In this document: positions 36,211 through 44,439 of the stretch, in pieces
Layout: each line of letters starts with the position of its first letter
Position numbering within the stretch: the first letter of the stretch is position 1
Assembly (NCBI RefSeq): GCF_963169125.1
Contig: NC_084802.1
Coordinates: forward strand, 21,979,107 to 22,043,106
Reading direction: 5' to 3'
From: Humulus lupulus
Lineage: Eukaryota; Streptophyta; Magnoliopsida; Rosales; Cannabaceae
DNA length: 64,000 nt
The notes under the pieces: generated by a model
The model's input: the letters and a program-made list of their open reading frames with translations, nothing else
Told to the model about the DNA's origin: nothing
Database searches by the model: none
Program-made: the position numbers and the translations under genes

Positions 36211-36223
36211 TTTACCCCCAAAG
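36211..36223 (-). other. Polypurine tract of element 3
   Basis: On the element strand CTTTGGGGGTAAA directly precedes the TGTTATCC start of the LTR, the normal place for plus-strand priming. Confidence 0.6.
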
Positions 36224-36349
36224 TCTTCATCCTTGTTCACATGGTGGAGACTTGCCTCACTCTCCTGGATCAATCTCAAATATCCCGGTTCGTTTACCAG
36301 GAGTCAGGTTCATTTACTAGGGGGCCATTTGGGTGATCCCCATCCTTTC

Positions 36350-36630
36350 TGTTTACCGAGTTTTTCGGAAACGAATACAAACAGAATAATAAAAAGATAA
36401 GAACTGTAGAAGTGCTGAAATGTAACTAAACAAACAGTGTTTTTACGTGGTTCAGGCGTTAACAAGCCCTAGTCCACGAGTCGATGTTATTATACTTGGA
36501 AAAGGTTACAGTAAGATGGCTGGTGTACAAGAACTTCCCACACTCACAGTGTTTCTCTCGGGTTCTCTTGAAGAAGATGAAGCTAGAGAGATTTTTGTAG
36601 AGTTTTTGCTATGTGATCTGTTGGCCGTCC
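36350..36630 (-). repeat. Left arm of a 281-bp inverted repeat (R-U5)
   Basis: This stretch is the exact reverse complement of 43570-43850 as far as I can align it by eye, with no mismatch seen. The homology stops at GGCCGTCC (36623-36630). Confidence 0.88.
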
Positions 36631-36650
36631 CTCTTCTTGTAAAATGAAGG

Positions 36651-36660
36651 GGTCTTTATA
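36651..36660 (-). promoter_or_regulatory. LTR TATA box of element 2
   Basis: The minus strand reads CCCTAGCTATAAAGACCCC. The first T of TATAAAG is at 36660, 30 bp from the edge of the inverted repeat at 36630. Transcription (the start of R) is therefore expected close to 36630. Confidence 0.6.
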
Positions 36661-37436
36661 GCTAGGGTTTCGGATTAGGGTTTTTCTCTACGTACATGAG
36701 TCTTAATTACACCAGCCATAAATAGGGGATACAATTACTGTAGTAGCATGGCTACAAGACTCTATGTGGGTATATTTACGTGAAAGTATGGGGAACACAC
36801 AAAGTCATCCGTCTTTTCCAAGTTGTCAGCGGAACAGTAGGCGAAAAGGTACCCTTAGGCGTGCTGGGATGTGTGCGGCTTTGACCTGACGGGCGTGTCA
36901 GGCGGGATCCTGTGTCAGGCGGATATCATTCCAAATATGCCTCCTCCAGGACTCGACCGTTTGGTTTTGTTCCGTGCGAGGCACGGAACTGTTTCCGCGG
37001 AGACCACTCGAAGAGCTTCTCCTGGAAGGGGCTTCCCCGAAGGATACCCCTTCGGGAGTCCGGGAGAGTTGACGAGTTTCCGTGTTGTGTTTGCTTGGAA
37101 GAGTAATCCGGACACTAAACGAGAGAGGCGAAGCCTTTCTGTCCATCCGCGAGCTCTGGTCACCTACCGTGAAAGACATCGATAATTCTGCTTCCCCGAG
37201 GACATCGATCTAAACGCTATCCGGAAATCTGGATAACATTTACCCCCCAAGGTCACGGAGCTTTGAGAGATCCGGGAGCTTGTACAGTCCTCCGGGTATT
37301 TCGGTCTCTTAGATTAGGCGAGGGGCCACCTTCTGTGTTCCCGGAAGGGTTCCTTTTTCCCGCCTGAGTGTTAGTATGAAAAAGAAAGGGAATTTCTTCT
37401 GTTTGAACTCAAGTACTCAAGTGCGGCAAGGACCAT

Positions 37437-38546
37437 GTGTCATTCTGGGAATGGTTCTGCGACCAAGACGTGTGCGTGAGGCGACTGGTTGAGTATGCGT
37501 GCGTCAGTCATCTGAGTAATGATTTGATGGTTTTTAATGGTACTCCGTTCCGGGAGGTTGGTGCAGTTCTGGTTCAGCTGGAGGAGAGCCAGCTGGCTCG
37601 CCAGGCCTTGGAGGCGGAGAAGCAGAAACTGGCCCAACAGGCCTTGGGGGCCTCGGAGAAGATTGATCAGGCCCGGCGCACGGCTGAGGAAGAGGCGGAC
37701 AAGAAATATCTTGCCAAATATCAAGAGTACCGGGCCAAGGCAGAGAATGAGTTTAGACAGCAGTCGGATGGGATGAAGGCCGAAAACTCCAAGCTCCGGG
37801 AAGAGCTGTCCCAAGCCAGGGTGGAGAAGGACACCTTGGAAGCTCGCTTGCAATCAAAAAATGATCTCCTCCTTAAGCAGCAAAAGGAATATTCCACTCT
37901 TTCGAGTAAGCTGCACGAGGAGGAGCAACTCCATAAGAGGAGCAGGGATCTCGTGTCTATGCTGCAGTTGGGGCTCGCCGAGAAGGATAAAGAGATCGGG
38001 GCCTTGCAATTCACTGCCAGGGGGCATGTGACCGAGAAGCAATCCGTGCTGAACCAAAATAGGGAGCAGCGCAAGGAGATTGATTCTCTTAAGGGGGAGC
38101 GGGATGCCTCCAAGGCCGAAATGGAAAAATTGAGGGCTCAACTAACTGTCGCGGAGGCACAGCTGGCAACCTCCGAGGCGGAGCGCTTGAAGGAGAAGGA
38201 GGATGCTGAGGTGATACTGAACAGGACGATTAATATATCGCATGTGGTCCTCATGCATCAACTCTGGAAAGTGAACCCGGAGGTATTAGGCTATTTGGGA
38301 GATGATGCCGAAGCCATGAGGGAGAAGCTACTCGTGTGGGATCAAGGCCTAGAGGCGTACGTCCAAACTTTCAACATTGACGAACGTGCTGGAGCCCCTG
38401 AGGCGGGAGATCCCGGAGAGGCGGGGACCTCTGAACCTTCCCGTGACAAAGTTCCGCCTTCCAATGAGCCGACTCCGCCAGCCTCAGTTGAAGCCGATGC
38501 CCCCGAAGCCGCGGTCGTGGAAGCTGCAGCTACCCCCAATGCTTGA
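37437..38546 (+). CDS. Antisense coiled-coil ORF of element 2
   Basis: An open frame of 369 codons lies antisense to pol, between pol and the 3' LTR. Codon 1 at 37437 is GTG and the first ATG is at 37527 (MVFNGTPFREVG). The segment is probably a terminal exon entered through a splice acceptor. Residues ~45-260 form a long Glu/Lys/Gln/Leu coiled coil (for example LEAEKQKLAQQALGASEKI). A conserved-looking piece LMHQLWKVNPEVLGYLGDD and a Pro/Ala/Glu-rich tail follow. It corresponds to the coiled-coil end of the antisense genes in elements 1 and 3. The upstream TATA box and Transposase_28-like exons are not found here. Function unknown. Confidence 0.65.
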   Translation: MSFWEWFCDQDVCVRRLVEYACVSHLSNDLMVFNGTPFREVGAVLVQLEESQLARQALEAEKQKLAQQALGASEKIDQARRTAEEEADKKYLAKYQEYRAKAENEFRQQSDGMKAENSKLREELSQARVEKDTLEARLQSKNDLLLKQQKEYSTLSSKLHEEEQLHKRSRDLVSMLQLGLAEKDKEIGALQFTARGHVTEKQSVLNQNREQRKEIDSLKGERDASKAEMEKLRAQLTVAEAQLATSEAERLKEKEDAEVILNRTINISHVVLMHQLWKVNPEVLGYLGDDAEAMREKLLVWDQGLEAYVQTFNIDERAGAPEAGDPGEAGTSEPSRDKVPPSNEPTPPASVEADAPEAAVVEAAATPNA

Positions 38547-40085
38547 AGGGGTTTTATCTTTAATTATTTTTCATTTTGAGTTTTTCATTGCGGACATATT
38601 TGCAATAATTATAGCATTCTCTTTTCTTTTCTGCCGAGTTCTTTATTTATCTTTGCGCTTAGGGTAGACTTTTATACGGTAGAAACTGTTGTAGGGGCGC
38701 ATGAGGTTTTGGTTCCAACGGCCAAAACCTATGCACTTCCCACTTGAAGCTCTAACGGACGATGTCTTTTCCCACGTAGTTTCTAGGTTACGAAGGTTTC
38801 CTGGTTCCAACGGCCAGGCTCCTTTCACCGTATTTTAGCTTTCCTAAGGCAAATAGCCAATCCCGGGACTTGTAGTTATACTGTTCGCTGGGATTGCTAT
38901 GGTGAGCCGTTCCATTGTTTGGAACGGGAGTTCTTTTGGTGAGCGTCGCTAGACTTAAGGTTAGATCTTTGCGAAGCAAAACTAACTGTTGTTGCGAACC
39001 TCATGGTGGCTGACTTCAGGGACCTGGCATGGAGCCCTGCGAGGCAAGGCTCGTTGCTGTCGGGGAAATCGCCACGCCCACCAGGTGTGATCCCGGAGCA
39101 GGGGCTTTGCGAAGCAAGGCCTGTTGTGAGTGGGGGATCGACCATGTCTGCTCCTGGAGCTGAAACTTGCAATGGCCGAGGAGCTCGCCATGCATTATTT
39201 TGTGAGATCCGGAGCTGGAGCCTGCGAAGCAAGGCTTACAACGGTCGCGGATCTTGCCATCTTTCGCCTTGCGGGACCCGGAGCTGGAGCTTGCGAAGCA
39301 AAGCTCTACAGCGATCGCGGATCTTGCCATCTTTCGCCTTGCGGGACCCGGAGCTGGAGCTTGCGAAGCAAAGCTCTACAGCGATCGCGGATCTTGCCAT
39401 CTTTCGCCTTGCGGGACCCGGAGCTGGAGCTTGCGAAGCAAAGCTCTACAGCGATCGCGGATCTTGCCATCTTTCGCCTTGCGGGACCCGGAGCTGAAGC
39501 TTGCGAAGCAAAGCTCTACAGCGATCGCGGAGTATTCTGCAAAGGACTTGCCAGGGAGTTGGGGGTGTTTTGGCGTAGCTCTATGAACGTGCCTCAACCC
39601 CCAGTCCTGTCCATCGCTGGGCTACACAGGAGATAATTTTCATGATACATAATGGCAGGCATTTCCATGGAAATTTTCACATAAGCACATAATGCACATA
39701 TGACACGTAATGCAAGCATGTTCATGGCAACAAATAAACCTAAGCTTAACAATTTAAACATTTCAAACAATTTAAAATTTTCAAACACAATGCTAGCACA
39801 TAAGTGGTGTTCTGTGTACGTTTTTTTCAAGGGGCGTATGGCTATGCCTTAGCCATGTATAACCCCCCAAGTGAGCGTGGGGTCCGGACGTCTCCGGACC
39901 GCGTGGTCACTTGTTAAGACGCAGCTTTGAACACAGGGATAAAAAGTGCAGTAAAAGCGGAGTGAATCTCTCCGTGTTTCATTAAATTAGCCTGCTAGGC
40001 GTGAGTTTTACAACAGGGAGGATTATTTCCACATTTTTCACTTTTGCTAATTTCACCAAGGACTTCCGACTAGATGGTCCGGGGC
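38547..40085. other. Non-coding 3' region of element 2 with 70-bp tandem array
   Basis: Contains two copies of a GGTTCCAACGGCC motif (38711 and 38803), several GAAGCAAGGCTCGTTG- or GCGAAGCAAGGC-type repeats at 39040-39240, and then the 70-bp array. The apparent ORFs at 39003-39636 come from reading through the array and are not regarded as genes. Confidence 0.6.
39181..39531 (+). repeat. 70-bp tandem repeat, 4-5 copies
   Basis: ATCTTGCCATCTTTCGCCTT recurs at 39251, 39321, 39391 and 39461, exactly every 70 bp, followed by GCGGGACCCGGAGCTG and TTGCGAAGCAAAGCTCTACA. The central copies look identical, so the amplification is recent. A diverged unit lies upstream at about 39190. Confidence 0.85.
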
Positions 40086-43000
40086 CTACTGGTAGTAACG
40101 GCGGAGGTGCTCCGCGTTCCAGGCGCGCGGGACTTTAGATCCGTCGAGTCTCTTTAAGTGATACGTCCCATGGCCCACTTTTTCTTGGACTTCGTAGGGG
40201 CCTTCCCAGTTGGGTCCGAGGACTCCCACTCCCGGATCCTGCGTAGCAGGAAATACTCTCCGTAGGACAAGATCCCCAACTTCGAATGTACGGCTCTTGA
40301 CTCTCGTGTTAAAGTGTCGGGCTATCTTGCCTTGGTATATTTTTAGTTGGACCTGCGACTGCTCCCGGAGCTCTTCGATCATGTCCAAGGACTCCTGGAG
40401 AAGGGCATGGTTCCGGGTAGGGTCGTAGGTATCTTGCCTGTGAGAGGGGATCATAGTTTCTACTGGGATGACGGCCTCGCAACCGAAGGTCATGGAATAA
40501 GGCGTGTGCCCCGTCGAAGTTCTCTCTGTTGTGCGATAGGCCCAAAGTACTCGCGGAAGTTCTTCCGGCCAGTGAGCCTTGCAGGCTTGGAGTTTTTTCT
40601 TCAACGTGGTCTTTAATATTTTGTTTACAGCCTCCACTTGCCCATTAGCCTGGGGTCTGGCGACTGCGGAAAAGCTTTTGATAATTCCATGCGAAGCACA
40701 GAAGTTCGTGAAGTGTTCACTGTCAAATTGCTTTCCGTTGTCGGACACAATTTTTTGTGGAAGCCCAAAACGACACACTATATTCCTGATGACAAAGTCC
40801 AGTGCTTTTTTAGATGTGACCGTGTTCATAGGTTCAGCTTCAGCCCATTTGGTGAAGTAGTCTACCGCGACTATGGCATACTTCACTCCACCCTTTCCAG
40901 TTGGGAGGGAACCTACTAGGTCAATGCCCCAAACGGCGAACGGCCAGGGGCTGGTCATTAGGGTAATTTCTGTAGGCGGCGCTCGCGGAACCTTGGCGTA
41001 CCTCTGGCACTGCTCACATTTCCTGACATAATCCACACAATCCTTCTTCATGGTGGGCCAGAAGTATCCTTGTCGAAGGATCTTTTTGGAGAGGCTCAGC
41101 CCGGAGGTATGATCGCCACAGAAGCCTCCGTGAACCTCATGGATGATGGTGCTGACTTCGGTTCCGGCAACACACCTAAGGAAGGGTATGGACAACCCCC
41201 TGCGGTAAAGCTTTCCATCCATAACCACATATCGGGGAGCTTGATATTGGAGCTTCCTTGCGTCAGCTTTATCAGTGGGGAGCTCTCCGGTGGTGAGAAA
41301 TCTGAGGATGGGTCCTATCCAGGAGTGAGAATGGTCGATGATGGCGTTTATCCTTCGTGTCTCAGTACTGGGGGCTTCTAAGTGCCCGATGGGGACTAAG
41401 CCATACTGTTCAATCTCCGGGTCCGTTGCAAGCTTGGCCAGCGTGTCCGCGAGTGAGTTCTGGTCCCGGGGGACCTGGCGGATTTGGTGGCCTTTGAAAT
41501 GCTGCAGTAGGTCGCGGGAGAGAGACACGTAGGCAGCCATTCTTTCGCCTTTCGTCTGGTATTCCCCGGATATTTGGTTTACCACAAGTAGGGAGTCGCT
41601 GTATACTTCGATTTTTTGGGCTCCGACTTCTCTGGCCAGTCGTAATCCAGCTAACATGGCATTGTGTTCTGCCTCGTTGTTGGATGCTGGGAACACGAAA
41701 CGGATGGCGCTCTGGAGCTGATGCCCTTGGGGAGATATTAGGATGACCCCTGCTCCAGCTCCTTTTTCATTTGAGGCTCCGTCTACATAGACCTTCCATG
41801 TGGGAAGTTCCGGGACAGGATCTTCCGGGAGGTCATTCATTCCCGAGCATTCCACAATAAAGTACGCGAGAGCTTGACCTTTTATGGAAACACGTGGTTG
41901 GTAGTGGACGTCGAACTGGCTCAGTTCCATGGCCCACTTAAGCAATCTGCCAGAAGACTCGGGCTTCTGCAAGACTTGTCGGAGAGGGTGGTTGGTGAGT
42001 ACTTTGATGGTGTGCGCCTGGAAATATGGCCTCAGCTTCCGTGAAGCAATTAGCAAGCAGAGGGAGAGTTTCTCGATCATTGAATATCTGGACTCGGCGT
42101 CCAATAACCTCTTGCTTACGTAATACACAGGGAGCTGGATACGGCCATCTTCCCGGACGAGAGCGGCACTCACTGCGTGCTCAGTCACAGCTAAGTATAA
42201 GAACAACGCCTCTCCTTCGACAGGTTTGGATAGAATGGGAGCTCGGGTTAAATGTTCTTTGAGGTGTTGGAAGGCTGCTTCGCATTCGGGGGTCCACTCG
42301 AACTTCTTGTTTCCTCGCAACACATTGAAGAAGGGGATACACTTGTCAGTGGCCTTGGATACGAAGCGGCTGAGAGCAGCTATCCTTCCGGTAACGCTCT
42401 GGACATCCTTATGTTTCCGGGGGGAAGGCATATCTATGAACGCCTTTATTTTCTCAGGGTTGGCTTCCACTCCGCGGGAGCTGACAATGAAACCGAGGAA
42501 CTTCCCAAACGAGACCCCGAAAGTACATTTCTTTGGATTCAGTTTCATCCCGTACTTTCGGATCACGGCGAAAGCTTCCTCAAGGTCGTCACTGTGGTCC
42601 CCGGAGGTCTTGGACTTTACCAACATGTCGTCCACGTACACCTCCATGTTCCTCCCCAGTTGGTCCTTGAACATTCTGTTTACTAGACGCTGGTACGTCG
42701 CCCCAGCATTCTTCAAACCGAAAGGCATGACCACGTAACAGTAGACACCCTTGTCCGTGAGGAAGCTGGTGTGTTCCTGGTCCGCGACATGCATCTTGAT
42801 CTGGTTGTATCCGGAGTACGCATCCATGAAGGATAAGAGTTCGTACCCGGAAGTAGCGTCTACCATCTGATCGATTCGCGGAAGAGGGAAACAATCTTTC
42901 GGGCAGGCCTTGTTTAGGTCCGTGAAGTCAATGCACATTCTCCAGGACCCATCGGGTTTCGGGACCAGAACTGGGTTGGCCAACCACACGGGATAGTGTG

Positions 43001-43577
43001 ACTCCTGGAGAAAGCCTATGGACATCAACTTGTCCACTTCAGCTTTGACGGCTTCGGCCCTCACTGGGTCTAACGGCCTCCTCTTTTGGCGAATTGGAGT
43101 TGCAGATGGGTCTATGTTGAGTGCGTGGCACGCAACATTAGGATTAATCCCCGTCATATCAGCGTGGCACCATGCCAGGATATCCTGATTATCCTTCACG
43201 GTGGCCACGATCTTATCTCGAATGGCCGACGGCAGGTTTTTCCCCACCTGAATGACTTTGGTGGGTTCTCCCGGGTTGAGGATCACCTCTTCGACTTCCT
43301 CCATCGGCTCTATTGCTTTCTCGATTCCCACTCTTGGGTCGAGTTCGTCAAAGTATGCCTCCTGAGCACCCCCAGTTTCTGGTAATTCTTCCGCCAAAGG
43401 AATGGCAGCAAACGTCTCCTGGACCGTGCAGACGGATCGGACGGAGACGTTATAACAGCTCCGTGCACTTCGTTGGTCTCCTCGGAGGGTGCCAATACGC
43501 CCATCGTCGCATGGAAACTTCAAGCATAAGTGGCGTATCGAGGTTATGGCCCCACAATCGATTAGGACCGGACGGCC
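40086..43577 (-). CDS. Open pol of element 2 (RT, RNaseH, aRNaseH, integrase)
   Basis: An uninterrupted frame. Numbering from the TTG at 43523 (shown as residue 1), it opens with the last protease residues, including RPVLIDCGAITSI upstream. RT holds MDAYSGYNQI (D234) and YVDD (296-299). A connection RNase H-like domain spans about 405-560. The second, archaeal-type RNase H spans 576-700 with D581, E617, D643 and D693. The integrase has HEVH...GDHTSG and CEQC (836-839), then D868, D928 and E964 (a D,D35E spacing), and ends with LGPNWEGPYEVQ and HLRRYYQ. No in-frame ATG occurs before residue 74, as expected for a piece of a Gag-Pol fusion. All catalytic residues are present, but gag and the protease are not, so any activity would need another start and a helper. 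Confidence 0.9.
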   Translation of the reverse strand, partial: GRPVLIDCGAITSIRHLCLKFPCDDGRIGTLRGDQRSARSCYNVSVRSVCTVQETFAAIPLAEELPETGGAQEAYFDELDPRVGIEKAIEPMEEVEEVILNPGEPTKVIQVGKNLPSAIRDKIVATVKDNQDILAWCHADMTGINPNVACHALNIDPSATPIRQKRRPLDPVRAEAVKAEVDKLMSIGFLQESHYPVWLANPVLVPKPDGSWRMCIDFTDLNKACPKDCFPLPRIDQMVDATSGYELLSFMDAYSGYNQIKMHVADQEHTSFLTDKGVYCYVVMPFGLKNAGATYQRLVNRMFKDQLGRNMEVYVDDMLVKSKTSGDHSDDLEEAFAVIRKYGMKLNPKKCTFGVSFGKFLGFIVSSRGVEANPEKIKAFIDMPSPRKHKDVQSVTGRIAALSRFVSKATDKCIPFFNVLRGNKKFEWTPECEAAFQHLKEHLTRAPILSKPVEGEALFLYLAVTEHAVSAALVREDGRIQLPVYYVSKRLLDAESRYSMIEKLSLCLLIASRKLRPYFQAHTIKVLTNHPLRQVLQKPESSGRLLKWAMELSQFDVHYQPRVSIKGQALAYFIVECSGMNDLPEDPVPELPTWKVYVDGASNEKGAGAGVILISPQGHQLQSAIRFVFPASNNEAEHNAMLAGLRLAREVGAQKIEVYSDSLLVVNQISGEYQTKGERMAAYVSLSRDLLQHFKGHQIRQVPRDQNSLADTLAKLATDPEIEQYGLVPIGHLEAPSTETRRINAIIDHSHSWIGPILRFLTTGELPTDKADARKLQYQAPRYVVMDGKLYRRGLSIPFLRCVAGTEVSTIIHEVHGGFCGDHTSGLSLSKKILRQGYFWPTMKKDCVDYVRKCEQCQRYAKVPRAPPTEITLMTSPWPFAVWGIDLVGSLPTGKGGVKYAIVAVDYFTKWAEAEPMNTVTSKKALDFVIRNIVCRFGLPQKIVSDNGKQFDSEHFTNFCASHGIIKSFSAVARPQANGQVEAVNKILKTTLKKKLQACKAHWPEELPRVLWAYRTTERTSTGHTPYSMTFGCEAVIPVETMIPSHRQDTYDPTRNHALLQESLDMIEELREQSQVQLKIYQGKIARHFNTRVKSRTFEVGDLVLRRVFPATQDPGVGVLGPNWEGPYEVQEKVGHGTYHLKRLDGSKVPRAWNAEHLRRYYQ

Positions 43578-43850
43578 AACAGATCACATAGCAAAAACTC
43601 TACAAAAATCTCTCTAGCTTCATCTTCTTCAAGAGAACCCGAGAGAAACACTGTGAGTGTGGGAAGTTCTTGTACACCAGCCATCTTACTGTAACCTTTT
43701 CCAAGTATAATAACATCGACTCGTGGACTAGGGCTTGTTAACGCCTGAACCACGTAAAAACACTGTTTGTTTAGTTACATTTCAGCACTTCTACAGTTCT
43801 TATCTTTTTATTATTCTGTTTGTATTCGTTTCCGAAAAACTCGGTAAACA
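43570..43850 (+). repeat. Right arm of the inverted repeat: R-U5 in reverse orientation
   Basis: 281 bp of LTR sequence in the opposite orientation to the rest of element 2, ending CTCGGTAAACA at 43850. It joins pol through GGACGGCC (43570-43577), which is present both in the protease coding sequence (Gly-Arg-Pro codons) and at the inner LTR edge. Confidence 0.88.
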
Positions 43851-43855
43851 CTTTC

Positions 43856-44248
43856 AAATTCCCAATGTCTTAGACACATGCCTCTAGGTTGATGGTGGGT
43901 CTGTGCCACTCACGTCCTAAAGATTTGAAAATAATCTTTTGATTGCCCATGTGACCGAAGGGTGTCAACGTAATTCTCGAGACGTCCCTTTTGTACAAAA
44001 AAGGCTCTTTGGGTACTCGATTGGGCTGTTTAATGCCTCTGCATCATTCAGATGCATTGGATTGGTATAGTTTTGAGATTTTCAATGTGGACCGATGGAT
44101 GAGGTAGGTGTGGATCGTGGATTGACGAATCCACAATTTAATACTCGATTGGGCCAATTAATGCCTCTGCTAAATCCGGGACCGTCGAATGAGGTTATTC
44201 TAGGGATCTTCATTGCAAACCGTTGGATCAAACAGTAACTTGTCTTCC
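43856..44248. other. Element 3 non-coding region upstream of its antisense gene
   Basis: No gene. Contains a diverged direct repeat, TACTCGATTGGGCTGTTTAA then TGCCTCTGC near 44015, and TACTCGATTGGGCCAATTAA then TGCCTCTGC near 44144, about 130 bp apart. It probably forms the upstream promoter region of the antisense gene. Confidence 0.45.
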
Positions 44249-44256
44249 TATAAATA
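44249..44256 (+). promoter_or_regulatory. TATA box of the antisense gene (element 3)
   Basis: TATAAATA sits in CTTCCTATAAATACCTCAAC, in the same relative place as the box at 16302-16309 in element 1: downstream of the 3' LTR side and upstream of the antisense exons. Confidence 0.55.
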
Positions 44257-44439
44257 CCTCAACAGGCTCATTTACACATTTTACTCATCCCACATATTCA
44301 AACTAGTATAGCAGGGGAGAAAGCTTCGTATGTCCAACATTACCGACGAGATTCTCCGGCGATTGATACACTTTTGTGTTCACTTATTTTCGATGAGACC
44401 TCTTTCCATTTAACCAGCATACAATTCTGTCCCGGTTCA

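Larger units (their letters stand above)
36350..37238 (-). repeat. 3' LTR of element 2
   Basis: 889 bp. On the element strand it runs TGTTATCCAGATTTCC...CTCGGTAAACA. The TATA box lies at 36660-36651 (TATAAAGACC). The inferred U3 is about 608 bp and R-U5 about 281 bp. The G-rich tract CCTTGGGGGGTAAA (37252-37239) lies directly upstream. Confidence 0.88.
36345..43855 (-). mobile_element. Element 2: Tat element with two U5 ends and TSD CTTTC
   Basis: The element occupies 36350-43850 (7,501 bp) and is flanked by CTTTC at 36345-36349 and 43851-43855. At the left is a complete antisense LTR (36350-37238) with U5 outermost. At the right, instead of a 5' LTR, leader and gag, there is only a 281-bp LTR piece in the opposite orientation (43570-43850), again with U5 outermost. 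Between them lie a G-rich tract, an antisense ORF (37437-38546), a 70-bp tandem array and an uninterrupted pol. PBS, gag and most of the protease are absent. Both termini read TGTTTACCGAG inward. Confidence 0.85.

Noticed and set aside
36447..36647. A 66-codon ORF whose first 60 or so codons recur identically at 43753-43562 on the other strand
   Set aside because: Both lie in the R-U5 part of the element 2 LTR. The identity reflects the inverted repeat and not a conserved protein.
39003..39636. Three overlapping plus-strand ORFs of 110-168 codons with repeated peptides
   Set aside because: They run through the 70-bp array. Since 70 is not a multiple of three, the same peptides appear in all frames, which explains the open frames without any gene.
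42226..42738. A 170-codon plus-strand ORF and several others at 40200-43590
   Set aside because: They are shadows opposite the intact pol frame of element 2, with no recognisable motif.
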